Below, piece by piece: positions 16,005 to 25,567 of a stretch of DNA of 56,382 nucleotides. The translations under genes and the position numbers were made by a program. Location of the stretch: NCBI RefSeq assembly GCF_016902345.1, contig NZ_JACJLR010000021.1:1-56382 (forward strand), in the 5' to 3' direction. Origin of the DNA: Mediterraneibacter glycyrrhizinilyticus. GTDB taxonomy: Bacteria > Bacillota > Clostridia > Lachnospirales > Lachnospiraceae. The notes under the pieces were generated by a model, which saw nothing but the letters and a program-made list of their open reading frames with translations, was not told the DNA's origin and ran no database searches. How positions within the stretch are numbered: the stretch's first letter is position 1; each line of letters begins with the position of its first letter.

Positions 16005-17024
16005 ATGAAATATATTTCATTTGCCATTCCGTGCTACAATTCAGAGGCGTATATGGAGAAGGCGATTAATTCCATTCTCGTCGGAGGCGGAGAAGATGTG
16101 GAGATCATTGTGGTGAACGATGGCTCAAAAGACGGGACGCAGAAGATCGCAGAGAAATACCAGGAGCAGTATCCTACGATCGTGAAGGCGGTCAGCAAGG
16201 AGAATGGAGGACACGGCGACGCGGTAAATTGTGGTCTGGCTCACGCCACCGGGAAATATTTTAAGGTGGTGGACAGTGACGACTGGGTGGACAAGGATTC
16301 CCTGGTTGCCATACTGGATGCGATAAAGGGATTTGTTGATGCGGACTCACAGGTAGACATGGTAATTTCCAATTATGTCTATGAAAAAGTGGGGATGACG
16401 CACAAAAAAGTGATACGTTACGACAACGTTCTGCCTGAGAATCAGATTTTCCGTTGGGATGACATAGGAAGATTCCGTATCGATCAGTATATCCTGATGC
16501 ATTCCGTGATCTACAGGACGGAAATGCTCCGGCTCTGCCAGCTCAGGCTGCCGAAGCATACGTTTTATGTGGACAATATCTATGTCTATTATCCGCTCCC
16601 CCATGTGAGGACGCTTTACTACCTGAACGTGGATTTCTATCGCTATTTTATCGGGCGTGAGGACCAGTCGGTCAATGAGAAGGTTATGATCAGCAGGATC
16701 GACCAGCAGCTTTTTGTGACAAAGACGATGATCGGGATGTATGAGCTGCGCATGGTTACCAGTAAAAAGCTTAGAAAATATATGATCAATTATCTTGCCA
16801 TTATGATGACAGTGTCTTCCATACTTTGTATCCGTTCTAAAAAGAAGGAAAACCTGGAAAAGAAAAAGGAGCTGTGGGATTACTTAAAGAAGAAGGATTA
16901 TAAGACGTATATGAAGATCCGCTACGGTATCCTGGGACAGACGATGAACCTTCCGGGACGGCCCGGAAGAAAGGTCTCATCCCTTGCATACAGCGTGGCG
17001 AGAAGACTGATCGGATTCAACTAG
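16005..17024 (+). CDS. Family 2 glycosyltransferase
   Basis: The 339-residue protein has the GT-A fold of family GT2: N-terminal ISFAIPCYNSE, the nucleotide-sugar motif VNDGSKDGT (37-45), ENGGHGDAVN and the metal-binding DSDDW (90-94). There is no membrane segment at either end, so it is cytosolic or peripheral. It transfers an unknown sugar to an unknown acceptor. No other cell-surface gene is beside it, which suggests a stand-alone enzyme. AAGGGAGG precedes ATG 16005 by ten bases. Confidence 0.88.
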   Translation: MKYISFAIPCYNSEAYMEKAINSILVGGGEDVEIIVVNDGSKDGTQKIAEKYQEQYPTIVKAVSKENGGHGDAVNCGLAHATGKYFKVVDSDDWVDKDSLVAILDAIKGFVDADSQVDMVISNYVYEKVGMTHKKVIRYDNVLPENQIFRWDDIGRFRIDQYILMHSVIYRTEMLRLCQLRLPKHTFYVDNIYVYYPLPHVRTLYYLNVDFYRYFIGREDQSVNEKVMISRIDQQLFVTKTMIGMYELRMVTSKKLRKYMINYLAIMMTVSSILCIRSKKKENLEKKKELWDYLKKKDYKTYMKIRYGILGQTMNLPGRPGRKVSSLAYSVARRLIGFN

Positions 17025-17116
17025 TGCAGCGATCAAGATAAAACTGGAAATAATGTATAAAATTTGCAGTCATGGCACATATTACTCCTGAGACCAAAAG
17101 TAAAGGAGTAAGGACC

Positions 17117-17719
17117 ATGGCTGCTAATTTTTCAGAGAGCAGGACAAAGGAAAACCTGATGCGGGCCTTTGCGGGGGAGAGCCAGGCGCGCAACCGGTAT
17201 ACGATCGCAGCGAAAAAGGCGGACGATGAAGGAATGCATACGATCGCTGATATTTTCCGTTACACCGCAGAACAGGAGAGAGCGCATGCAGAGAGATATT
17301 ATGATCTGCTTAAAAAACTGGCGGGAGAGTCGATCCGCATTGACGGCATTTATCCCGTAGACCTGCAGGATGATCTTGCGGGGCTTTTGCGGGCGGCGGA
17401 GCACAATGAACATGAGGAGTATGAAGATGTGTACCAGGCGTTCGGGGATACTGCCTCGGATGAAGGATTCCATGAGGCGGCGTCCGCTTTTTATCAGATC
17501 GCGGAAGTGGAGCATGTGCACGAGAAGCGCTTCGCCCGGCTGGCGAAACTGCTGGAGGAGGATTCTTATTACGGCGGCGGAGATGTGGGAAAATGGATCT
17601 GCACTAACTGCGGGTACATCCACGAAGGGAACCAGGCGCCGAAATACTGCCCGGTGTGCAGATATGAGCAGGGATATTTCCTGCCGTATGAGTTCGCCTG
17701 CTATAAGGGAGAAAACTGA
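17117..17719 (+). CDS. Rubrerythrin
   Basis: The 200-residue protein has a ferritin-like diiron domain followed by a rubredoxin-like domain. The diiron domain shows AFAGESQARNRY, EQERAHAERYY and EVEHVHEKRF, carrying the Glu and His ligands. The rubredoxin-like domain is made of ICTNCGY and YCPVCRYEQG (two CxxC pairs for one Fe). Rubrerythrin reduces hydrogen peroxide in anaerobes using electrons from rubredoxin or NADH systems. I place the start at ATG 17117, after TAAAGGAG; the upstream ATG 17072 adds 15 atypical residues. Single gene with its own terminator. Confidence 0.93.
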   Translation: MAANFSESRTKENLMRAFAGESQARNRYTIAAKKADDEGMHTIADIFRYTAEQERAHAERYYDLLKKLAGESIRIDGIYPVDLQDDLAGLLRAAEHNEHEEYEDVYQAFGDTASDEGFHEAASAFYQIAEVEHVHEKRFARLAKLLEEDSYYGGGDVGKWICTNCGYIHEGNQAPKYCPVCRYEQGYFLPYEFACYKGEN

Positions 17720-17799
17720 ATTTTATAACGTCGGGTAAACGGTCATTTATTTCATACCTGTATGAAAAGAAAGGCTTTGGGATCCGCTGCAGCAGAACG

Positions 17800-17822
17800 G
17801 GGGGCAAATATCATTTGCCCCC
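17800..17822. terminator. Bidirectional terminator between rubrerythrin and the dehydrogenase
   Basis: GGGGGCAAAT/ATTTGCCCCC (17800-17809/17813-17822) with a 3-nt loop, flanked by an outer CTGCAG pair. ATTTTATTTTC follows on the plus strand. Confidence 0.75.
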
Positions 17823-17837
17823 TGCAGCATTTTATTT

Positions 17838-18821
17838 TCAGCATAACTGTGTCCTGCAGGCCGTGCCGTTCTCCATCTCGATGAGCCCGCAGATGCCGCA
17901 TTCCACCATGCTGCGGACAGCGCTGTCAGTGTAGAATGCCATATGCTGGGTGTGGATGACATTCTTGAACTGGCGAAGGTATGCCATATCCCGGTTGGAG
18001 AAAATGTCGGTCTTAAGATCCTTGTGGACAATGTGTTCCTCGTCCTCCATACAGTCCAGCCCCAGGGCACCGATCTGCTCGGATTCGATCCCGGTGATGA
18101 GAGACTTCATGTCCATGAGAGATCCCCGGGCACAGTTGATGAGGACCACACCTTTTTTCATCTGGGAGAGGGTCTCCGTGTTGATCATATGGTAGGTCTC
18201 CGGCACGAGGGAGACGTGCAGGGAGATGATATCGCTCTCTCTGTAAAGCGTCTCCAGGGGTACATATTGTGCAAACTGTTTTACACTGTCATTTTCGCTT
18301 CGGCTGCTGCAGAGGATCCGGCAGCCAAAGCCGGAGAGTTCCCGGATCACTGTGCTTCCGATACTTCCGGTCCCGATGATCCCTACGGTCAGGTCTTTGA
18401 GTTCCCGTCCGATGAGTCCGTTCAGAGAGTAGTCGTTGACCTGGGTGCGCCACAGCGCCTGTTTGTAATTGCGCAGGCAGAGAAGGATCATCATGATCGT
18501 ATAGTCGGCCACTCCGGTGGGATCATACTGCGCGTTGCAGACATGGATCCCGATCCGGCGGGCATAGTCAATATCGATGTGGTTGTAACCGATAGTACGT
18601 GTGGAAAGACAGTGTACGCCCTGCTTTTTCAGAAGATCAAGTTCCATCTGACCGTATTGGTGCATTCCCAGGACACTGACCGCACAGCCCGGCTCCAGCC
18701 AGGGAATCTTATCAGAGGTGAGCATGCCCGGATCGAGGACGATCTCAGTCTTTGTCCGAGCCCCTGCTGTGTGGAAATATTCTCTTTCATCGTCTCTTAC
18801 TTCAAAGGCATATATTTTCAT
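17838..18821 (-). CDS. D-isomer specific 2-hydroxyacid dehydrogenase (D-lactate dehydrogenase-like)
   Basis: The 327-residue enzyme has the Rossmann motif VGIIGTGSIGSTV for NAD, the substrate Arg in INCARGSL, and a C-terminal catalytic His in VIHTQHMAFYT. It resembles fermentative D-lactate dehydrogenase and VanH-type enzymes, reducing pyruvate or a related 2-ketoacid with NADH. No vanA- or vanX-like genes are present, so a resistance role is not suggested. ATG 18821 has GAAGGAAAT before it; the upstream ATG 18842 lacks spacing. The gene is divergent from the Csp-like protease. Confidence 0.88.
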   Translation of the reverse strand: MKIYAFEVRDDEREYFHTAGARTKTEIVLDPGMLTSDKIPWLEPGCAVSVLGMHQYGQMELDLLKKQGVHCLSTRTIGYNHIDIDYARRIGIHVCNAQYDPTGVADYTIMMILLCLRNYKQALWRTQVNDYSLNGLIGRELKDLTVGIIGTGSIGSTVIRELSGFGCRILCSSRSENDSVKQFAQYVPLETLYRESDIISLHVSLVPETYHMINTETLSQMKKGVVLINCARGSLMDMKSLITGIESEQIGALGLDCMEDEEHIVHKDLKTDIFSNRDMAYLRQFKNVIHTQHMAFYTDSAVRSMVECGICGLIEMENGTACRTQLC

Positions 18822-18931
18822 TTCATTTCCTTCTTTCTTCATCTGATTTTCGACGGAGACCGGGAGAAACGTATATACCAGACCCGCCGTGACATAAGAT
18901 TTTATAAACGGTATTTTCCAAGCTGTAATGA

Positions 18932-18960
18932 AGTATATGAAATGCGGAAAAGCTTGTCAA
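18932..18960 (-). promoter_or_regulatory. Promoter of the D-hydroxyacid dehydrogenase
   Basis: On the minus strand TTGACA (18960-18955), 17 bp, TATACT (18937-18932), a near-consensus promoter giving a leader of about 105 nt. Confidence 0.7.
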
Positions 18961-19016
18961 TGCGGCGCTTTGACGCGGCGAACCGCAGTGCTTTAAAGAG
19001 CAAAGGAGGGCGGGCA

Positions 19017-20756
19017 ATGAGTGAAAAGATAGAAAATCTGCTGAACCTTGCACTGGAGGCGTCGGAGGAGGAGCGCGAGAGGTCTGAGGAACTGGATGTG
19101 GGATTTGATCCGGTGGGAAATGAGTGGGAACTGATCGTAAAATATTCAGGTGACCTGGATCGGATCCGTGAGATCGCCTCCTCGGTGACCGGACTGTTGA
19201 ACGGGTATGCGGTGGTGGTCATCCGTGAGGAACGGATCGGAGCGCTCGCCGGGATGGATGAGGTGGAATTTGTAGAAAAACCTAAAAATCTGTATTTTCA
19301 GGTGGAGAACGGAAGAAATGCATCCTGTATCAATCCGGTCCAGAATCTGCCATTTTCTTTGAGCGGAGAAGGAGTGCTGGTAGGGATCGTGGACAGCGGG
19401 ATCGATCTTACCCATCCGGATTTCCGGAATGAGGATGGGACGACCCGGGTCGCGGCGCTCTGGGATCAGACTCTGGAAGGGAAACCGCCGGCAGGGTATT
19501 CCAGGGGGAGCGAGTATACGGCTGAGGAGATTGAACGGATACTGAAGGAGGAAGGCACGCAATCTGGAATGCCCCTGCCGGGACGGGATACCAGCGGGCA
19601 CGGCACTGCGGTGGCAGGCATCGCGGCAGGAAACGGGAAAGGGAGCGAGGGGAGACGGCTTCGGGGAGTCGCGCCGGAAAGCAGACTCATCATTGTAAAG
19701 ATGGGGGCAGCGCGACCGGCAGGATTCCCCAGGACCACAGAACTGATGGAAGGGGTGGATTATATCATCCGAAAGGCGCAGCAGATGAGGATGCCTGTGG
19801 CAGTAAACATCAGTTTTGGAAACACATATGGATCCCATGACGGCACATCCCTTCTGGAACGCTACCTGGACGCGGCGGCAGATACATGGAAAAATGTGAT
19901 CAGCGCGGGCAGCGGCAATGAGGGGAACACGGCAGGGCATGCGTCAGGACAGATGCGGGAAGGAGAAGAGAAGGAAGTGCAGCTTGCGGTACAGGCCAGG
20001 GAGCCGGGGCTCAATCTGCAGATCTGGAAATCCTATGTGGATGAGGTGGAAATCTCAGTTATAAACCCTGCCGGTGAGACGGCGGGACCGTTTCGGGAGA
20101 CCACAGGAGCACAGCGGTTTCTGGTGGGACAGACGGAACTTCTTGTCTATTACGGGGAGCCAAAGCCCTACAGTGTGAAGCAGGAAGTATATATCTCCTT
20201 CCTTCCCCTGAAATCCTATGTGGACAATGGTGTCTGGAGGATCGTGCTTACTCCGGGGCGTATCGTTGACGGAAATTATCAGATGTGGCTTCCGGTTCAG
20301 AGCGCTCTGAACGTGAGGACGGAGTTCCTGATGCCGGAAAGCAGCACGACGGTGACAATACCAGCCACTGCAGGAAGGGTGATCACAGTGGGGGCTTACG
20401 ACGCTTTAACGTTTACCTATGCGGATTTCTCGGGGCGAGGCGCGGATGTGATGTACCAGGGGAGCGGCGTGCCAAAGCCGGATCTTGTCGCCCCCGGAGT
20501 GAGAGTTCAGGCTCCGGCAGAAGGAGGCGGTTACAGGGAGGTCACAGGGACATCTTTTGCCGTACCTTTTGTCACGGGAAGTGCGGCTCTTCTCATGGAG
20601 TGGGGAATCGTGCAGGGGAATGACCCATATCTGTATGGCGAAAAGGTAAAGGCGTATTTAAGGAGGGGAGCCATACAGCTTCCCGGCTACGAAAAATTCC
20701 CGAACGCCCAGATCGGCTACGGGATCCTGTGCGTGAGAGACAGTATTCCGGAATAA
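19017..20756 (+). CDS. S8 family subtilisin-like peptidase, Csp-like
   Basis: The 579-residue protease has an N-terminal prodomain-like region (about residues 1-90) and a subtilase domain. The triad appears intact: Asp126 in IVDSGID, His195 in SGHGTAVAG and Ser513 in GTSFAVPF. The domain is interrupted by a beta-rich insert between about residues 310 and 450, as in Csp germination proteases of clostridia, which activate the cortex hydrolase SleC. There is no signal peptide. A germination role is inferred from the family and from other spore genes; no sleC or sibling csp gene is adjacent. ATG 19017 lies after AAAGGAGG; the open frame upstream is antisense to the dehydrogenase. Confidence 0.82.
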   Translation: MSEKIENLLNLALEASEEERERSEELDVGFDPVGNEWELIVKYSGDLDRIREIASSVTGLLNGYAVVVIREERIGALAGMDEVEFVEKPKNLYFQVENGRNASCINPVQNLPFSLSGEGVLVGIVDSGIDLTHPDFRNEDGTTRVAALWDQTLEGKPPAGYSRGSEYTAEEIERILKEEGTQSGMPLPGRDTSGHGTAVAGIAAGNGKGSEGRRLRGVAPESRLIIVKMGAARPAGFPRTTELMEGVDYIIRKAQQMRMPVAVNISFGNTYGSHDGTSLLERYLDAAADTWKNVISAGSGNEGNTAGHASGQMREGEEKEVQLAVQAREPGLNLQIWKSYVDEVEISVINPAGETAGPFRETTGAQRFLVGQTELLVYYGEPKPYSVKQEVYISFLPLKSYVDNGVWRIVLTPGRIVDGNYQMWLPVQSALNVRTEFLMPESSTTVTIPATAGRVITVGAYDALTFTYADFSGRGADVMYQGSGVPKPDLVAPGVRVQAPAEGGGYREVTGTSFAVPFVTGSAALLMEWGIVQGNDPYLYGEKVKAYLRRGAIQLPGYEKFPNAQIGYGILCVRDSIPE

Positions 20757-20795
20757 ACGGTTCGGATAATAAGTGTTTTTATCTCCGGCGGGATA

Positions 20796-20804
20796 TGCTA
20801 AAAT
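20796..20804 (+). promoter_or_regulatory. Extended -10 promoter of the ABC exporter pair
   Basis: TGC followed by TAAAAT (20799-20804); the -35 region is weak. Confidence 0.4.
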
Positions 20805-20851
20805 AGACAGGAAGATTTTAAAGAAAGATGAAAAAGGAATGGAGAGCAGCA

Positions 20852-22606
20852 ATGAAATCACTTCTTGTACACCTGAAAAATTATAAAAAAGAATCTGTTT
20901 TTGCTCCCCTGTTCAAGATGCTGGAGGCATTGTTTGAACTGTTTGTCCCGCTGGTCATGGCGGCGGTGATCGATGTGGGGATCGCACAGAGTGACCGACC
21001 GTATATCATAAGGATGTGTTTTGTACTGGTAGCCCTGGGGATGATCGGGCTGGTATGCTCGATCACGGCCCAGTATTTTGCGGCGAAAGCGGCGGCAGGG
21101 TTTGGGACCGGTGTGCGCCATGCCCTCTTTGAACACATCCAGAAACTGACATTTTCCGAGATGGATGAGATTGGTTCTTCCACGCTGATCACAAGGATGA
21201 CCAGCGATATCAATCAGGTCCAGTCCGGTGTGAACCTGGTCCTGAGACTTTTTCTGAGATCCCCGTTTATTGTGTTCGGCGCGATGATCATGGCATTTAC
21301 GGTAGATACGAAAGCGGCGCTGATCTTTGTGGTCACCATTCCGATCCTGTCGGTGATCGTGTTCGGCATCATGCTGATCACCATGCCGCTCTATAAAAAA
21401 GTGCAGTCGGACCTGGACCGGGTACTCCTGATGACCAGGGAAAATCTGACCGGTGTAAGGGTCATCCGTGCATTCAACAAAGAGAACGATGAACGGGAAC
21501 GGTTTGAGGAAGGAAATCAGGCACTTACCGATGCACAGAAATTTGTAGGGCGCATCTCCGGGCTTATGAACCCGCTGACCTACGCGGTGGTCAACGGAGC
21601 GATCATCGTCCTGATCTATGCAGGGGCGATCAGGGTCAATGTGGGAGACCTGACTCAGGGCGAGGTGGTCGCACTGCTCAATTATATGTCCCAGATCCTG
21701 GTGGAACTGGTGAAGCTTGCAAACCTTATCATTACCGTGACCAAGGCGATCGCCTGCGGAAACCGGATCGGTGCGGTCCTCCGGATCACGCCGGACATGG
21801 AGAGCGGCAGCCTGAAATGGGAGGACGCTGAACGTATGAGCGGGAAGGGGAAGAATGTTCCCGCGGTGGAGTTTGACCATGTCACCCTTCGCTATAAAGG
21901 CGCCGGTGCGGATTCCCTGAGTGATATCTCATTTCGGGCAGAGCGGGGACAGACGATCGGAGTCATAGGGGGGACAGGCGCCGGAAAGTCCTCTTTGGTG
22001 AACCTGATTCCACGGTTCTATGATGCGGCTGCCGGAGGGGTGAAGATCTTCGGAAGAGATATCCGCGAGTATGATATGGACGCTCTGCGCGCCCGCATCG
22101 GGATGGTGATGCAGAAGTCGGTGCTGTTTAAAGGGACGATCGCGGAGAATATCCGATGGGGAAAGGAAGATGCTACAGACGCGGAGATCAAAGAGGCGCT
22201 TGAGATCTCCCAGGCAAAAGAGTTTGTGGATGCAAAAGAGGGCGGCATGGATTTTATGGTTGAACAGGGAGGAAGGAATCTGTCAGGCGGACAGAAGCAG
22301 AGACTTACCATTGCCCGGGCACTGGTGAGAAAGCCGGAGATCCTGATCATGGATGACAGTGCTTCGGCACTGGACTTTGCGACGGATGCAGAACTGAGAA
22401 AAGCGATCCGGGGCATGAAGGAGAACCCCACCGTATTCATCGTTTCCCAGCGGGCCTCTTCAGTACAGTATGCAGATCAGATCATTGTCCTGGATGATGG
22501 AGAGATGGCAGGAATCGGCACTCATGAGGAGCTGCTGGGACACTGTCCGGCTTATCAGGAGATCTACTATTCCCAGTTCCCAAAGGAGGCGGCAGCCAAT
22601 GAATAA
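20852..22606 (+). CDS. Heterodimeric ABC exporter, subunit with degenerate ATP site
   Basis: This 584-residue half-transporter has six membrane segments followed by an ATPase domain with Walker A GGTGAGKSS (about 373) and a proper signature NLSGGQKQR (about 475). The residue after Walker B is Asp instead of catalytic Glu (IMDDSASALD), and the H-loop His is Gln (IVSQRAS). It therefore contributes the non-hydrolysing site of a BmrCD/TM287-288-like pair. I chose ATG 20852 because GGAG lies seven bases upstream; ATG 20828 has a poorer site. Its end overlaps the next gene by 8 bp. Substrate probably hydrophobic drugs or lipids. Confidence 0.9.
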   Translation: MKSLLVHLKNYKKESVFAPLFKMLEALFELFVPLVMAAVIDVGIAQSDRPYIIRMCFVLVALGMIGLVCSITAQYFAAKAAAGFGTGVRHALFEHIQKLTFSEMDEIGSSTLITRMTSDINQVQSGVNLVLRLFLRSPFIVFGAMIMAFTVDTKAALIFVVTIPILSVIVFGIMLITMPLYKKVQSDLDRVLLMTRENLTGVRVIRAFNKENDERERFEEGNQALTDAQKFVGRISGLMNPLTYAVVNGAIIVLIYAGAIRVNVGDLTQGEVVALLNYMSQILVELVKLANLIITVTKAIACGNRIGAVLRITPDMESGSLKWEDAERMSGKGKNVPAVEFDHVTLRYKGAGADSLSDISFRAERGQTIGVIGGTGAGKSSLVNLIPRFYDAAAGGVKIFGRDIREYDMDALRARIGMVMQKSVLFKGTIAENIRWGKEDATDAEIKEALEISQAKEFVDAKEGGMDFMVEQGGRNLSGGQKQRLTIARALVRKPEILIMDDSASALDFATDAELRKAIRGMKENPTVFIVSQRASSVQYADQIIVLDDGEMAGIGTHEELLGHCPAYQEIYYSQFPKEAAANE

Positions 22607-24392
22607 TGAGAAAAATACAGCAAAGAAAACAGAACGGAGACAGGAGAGCGGGAAGGTCAGCCAGGCGGATACTCTGAGAGAAGTGATGCATCATCTGGGG
22701 AGATACCGAATCTTTCTGGTGTTTTCCATCCTGCTTGCAGCAGTCTCCGTGGCGCTGACGCTCTATATCCCGAAGCTTACGGGAAATGCCGTGGACTATA
22801 TCATTTCCGAGGGGAATGTGGACTTCCCCGACGTGTTCCGTGTGATGCTGCAGATCGGGATCTGCACGGGGATTACGGCATTGGCGCAGTGGCTGATGAA
22901 TGTGTGCAACAACAAGATGACGTATCAGGTGGTGAGAGATATCCGGAACGAGGCGTTCCGCAAGATTGAGATCCTGCCCCTGAGATACATTGACGGACAT
23001 CCGTACGGCGATGTGGTCAGCCGGGTGATCGCGGATGTAGACCAGTTTGCGGACGGACTCCTGATGGGCTTTACCCAGCTTTTTACAGGCGTTGCCACTA
23101 TTATCGGGACCTTCGGGTTCATGCTCTCGGTCAACGTGACGATCACCTTTGTGGTGGTGCTGATCACACCGGTCTCTTTCCTTGTGGCAAACTTTATCGC
23201 AAAGAGGACGTTCGACATGTTCCGGCTCCAGTCGGAGACAAGAGGGGAGCAGACCGGGCTGATCGATGAGATGATCGGAAATCAGAAGGTGGTCCAGGCG
23301 TTCGGGAGAGGAAAAGACGTGACGGAAAAATTTGACGAGATCAATGAGCGTCTCCGGGATGCGTCCCTGCGTGCGACCTTTTTCTCATCTATCACAAATC
23401 CTGCGACGAGGTTTGTAAACAGCCTGGTATACACGGGTGTGGGAATCACCGGCGCGTTCGCAGTTGTCGGAGGGATGCTGACAGTGGGGCAGCTCTCCAG
23501 CTTCCTGAGCTATGCGAACCAGTATACGAAGCCCTTTAATGAGATCTCAGGCGTTGTCACGGAGTTCCAGAACGCGGTGGCGTGCGCCCGGAGGATTTTC
23601 GATCTGATCGGGGAAGAACCCCAGACGCCGGAGCCGGAAGATGCGGTGGACCTGGAAAAGATCAGAGGCAATGTGAAGGCGGAGGATGTCTCATTTTCCT
23701 ATGATCCGGAACAGAAACTGATCGAACACTTCAACCTGACAGTAAAACCGGGACAGAGGATCGCCATCGTGGGACCCACCGGATGCGGAAAGACTACGCT
23801 GATCAATCTTCTCATGCGTTTCTACGATGTAGATAAAGGCACGATCCGGGTGGAGGATGTGGATGTTCGGGAGATGACCAGACGGAGTCTGCGGGCAGGC
23901 TACGGCATGGTGCTGCAGGATACCTGGCTGAAGACCGGGACCATACGGGAAAATATTACCATGGGGCGCACGGACGCCACGGAGGAGGAAGTCATCGCCG
24001 CCGCAAAAGCATCCCATATCCACAGTTTTATCATGAGGCTGCCGGAAGGATACGATACCTGGATCACGGAGGATGGCGGCGGGATCTCACAGGGCCAGAA
24101 GCAGCTTCTGTGCATCGCCCGGGTGATGCTGTGCAGACCGCCAATGCTGATCCTGGATGAGGCGACCTCGTCCATTGATACAAGGACGGAGATCAGGATT
24201 CAGAAGGCTTTTGCAAAGCTGATGGAGGGGCGGACCACGTTTATTGTGGCGCACCGGCTTTCCACCATCCGTGAAGCAGACCTGATCCTTGTGATGAGAG
24301 ACGGAAAGATCATCGAACAGGGAAATCACGGGGAACTGCTGGAACAGAACGGATTCTACCGGCATCTGTATGAGAGCCAGTTCAGTCAATAA
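22599..24392 (+). CDS. Heterodimeric ABC exporter, subunit with canonical ATP site
   Basis: The 597-residue partner has a charged 30-residue N-terminus, six membrane segments and an ATPase domain with Walker A GPTGCGKTT (about 391), canonical Walker B plus Glu (ILDEATSSID) and H-loop His (VAHRLST). Its own signature is altered to ISQGQ. Combined with the partner's intact LSGGQ this gives one active and one inactive nucleotide site, the usual design of heterodimeric exporters. ATG 22599 follows AAAGGAGG and lies within the end of the first gene, so the subunits are made in balance. Confidence 0.92.
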   Translation: MNNEKNTAKKTERRQESGKVSQADTLREVMHHLGRYRIFLVFSILLAAVSVALTLYIPKLTGNAVDYIISEGNVDFPDVFRVMLQIGICTGITALAQWLMNVCNNKMTYQVVRDIRNEAFRKIEILPLRYIDGHPYGDVVSRVIADVDQFADGLLMGFTQLFTGVATIIGTFGFMLSVNVTITFVVVLITPVSFLVANFIAKRTFDMFRLQSETRGEQTGLIDEMIGNQKVVQAFGRGKDVTEKFDEINERLRDASLRATFFSSITNPATRFVNSLVYTGVGITGAFAVVGGMLTVGQLSSFLSYANQYTKPFNEISGVVTEFQNAVACARRIFDLIGEEPQTPEPEDAVDLEKIRGNVKAEDVSFSYDPEQKLIEHFNLTVKPGQRIAIVGPTGCGKTTLINLLMRFYDVDKGTIRVEDVDVREMTRRSLRAGYGMVLQDTWLKTGTIRENITMGRTDATEEEVIAAAKASHIHSFIMRLPEGYDTWITEDGGGISQGQKQLLCIARVMLCRPPMLILDEATSSIDTRTEIRIQKAFAKLMEGRTTFIVAHRLSTIREADLILVMRDGKIIEQGNHGELLEQNGFYRHLYESQFSQ

Positions 24393-24424
24393 AAAGTAAA
24401 TAAGAAACAATAGGAGGAAGCAAA

Positions 24425-25492
24425 ATGGCGTCAAAGCTGAGCACTCTGTGCTATATTGAAAATGACGGAAAATACCTTATGCTTCACCGGACGGTGAAGG
24501 AAAACGACGTAAACAAGGATAAGTGGATCGGAGTGGGAGGGCATTTCGAGTGCGGGGAAAGCCCGGAGGAGTGTCTGCTGCGTGAAGTGAAGGAAGAGAC
24601 CGGATACACGCTCACGTCATGGAAGTACCGCGGGCTGGTCACCTTTGTCTACGGAGAAAATGTGGTGGAGTATATGTCGCTGTACACCGCGGACGGTTTC
24701 GAGGGAAACCCGGTTAAATGCGACGAGGGAGAACTGGAGTGGGTTGAGAAAGAGAAAATCTGGTCCATGGAGATCTGGGAGGGGGACAAGATCTTCTTCC
24801 GTCTTCTTGATGAAGGACGCAGCTTCTTCTCACTGAAACTTGTCTATGACACTCAGGATGTTCTTCAGTATGCAGCTCTGGACGGCAAGCCCATGGAACT
24901 GTTCGATGAGAGAAACCCGGACGGCACAAAGACGGGCGTGGTAAAAGAGCGGGGCGTGGCGCACCGGGAAGGCGCCCTTCACGCGACAGTCCATACCTGG
25001 ATCGTAAGGCCCAATGATTTCAGTGGATATGACGTGCTCCTTCAGAAGCGGAGCGAGACAAAGGATTCTAATCCCGGATGTTATGATATTTCTTCCGCAG
25101 GACATGTGGACGCAGGCTGTGATTATCCGGAGAGCGCGCTGCGGGAACTGAAAGAAGAACTGGGGATCCAGGCGGAAGCCGGTCAGCTCCGGGAAGTGGG
25201 GATGCGCCGGTGCGGATTTGAAAGTACATTTTACGGGCAGCCATTTAAGGACAACGAGCTGAGCCGGATCTACCTGTATCAGGAACCGGTGGAGATCGGG
25301 GACATGGTGCTGCAGGAAGACGAGGTCTCGGAAGTGATCTGGATGGATTACGCCGAGTGCCGCGAGATGATCCTGGACAAGAGCCTGAAAGAGTTCTTCC
25401 CCCACTGCATCTATATGGAGGAGTTTGATATGATCGGAGAAGCGCTGGGGATTTTGGAGAAAGTCGAGGGTGTTGGGAAATTTGCGTTGTGA
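24425..25492 (+). CDS. Tandem NUDIX hydrolase fusion
   Basis: The 355-residue protein joins two NUDIX domains. Domain 1 (residues about 1-145) is MutT-like, with GHFECGESPEECLLREVKEE. Domain 2 (about 175-335) resembles YfcD/isopentenyl-diphosphate-isomerase-like NUDIX proteins, with GHVDAGCDYPESALRELKEE. Both NUDIX boxes keep the REXXEE metal-binding Glu residues, so both may be active, the first perhaps on oxidised or modified nucleotides. Such proteins are usually encoded separately; the fusion may couple two clean-up activities. AGGAGG precedes ATG 24425. It follows the ABC exporter by 32 bp and could be co-transcribed. Confidence 0.88.
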   Translation: MASKLSTLCYIENDGKYLMLHRTVKENDVNKDKWIGVGGHFECGESPEECLLREVKEETGYTLTSWKYRGLVTFVYGENVVEYMSLYTADGFEGNPVKCDEGELEWVEKEKIWSMEIWEGDKIFFRLLDEGRSFFSLKLVYDTQDVLQYAALDGKPMELFDERNPDGTKTGVVKERGVAHREGALHATVHTWIVRPNDFSGYDVLLQKRSETKDSNPGCYDISSAGHVDAGCDYPESALRELKEELGIQAEAGQLREVGMRRCGFESTFYGQPFKDNELSRIYLYQEPVEIGDMVLQEDEVSEVIWMDYAECREMILDKSLKEFFPHCIYMEEFDMIGEALGILEKVEGVGKFAL

Positions 25493-25567
25493 TGCGATAG
25501 AAGAGTCAGAAACAAAAACAATATAAAATGAGCATCCCGCTGTTACACTAAAGAAAGGACAGATAAA

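Noticed and set aside
17838..18821. VanH-type resistance dehydrogenase
   Set aside because: The sequence fits D-lactate dehydrogenases as well, and no D-Ala-D-Lac ligase or VanX-like gene is present.
17943..19016. Long open frame in front of the Csp-like protease
   Set aside because: It is antisense to the dehydrogenase gene, which has clear motifs. The protease has its own ATG and AAAGGAGG site at 19017.
20858..21880. 340-codon minus-strand frame
   Set aside because: Shadow of the ABC exporter gene; it is His/Asp-rich nonsense without motifs.
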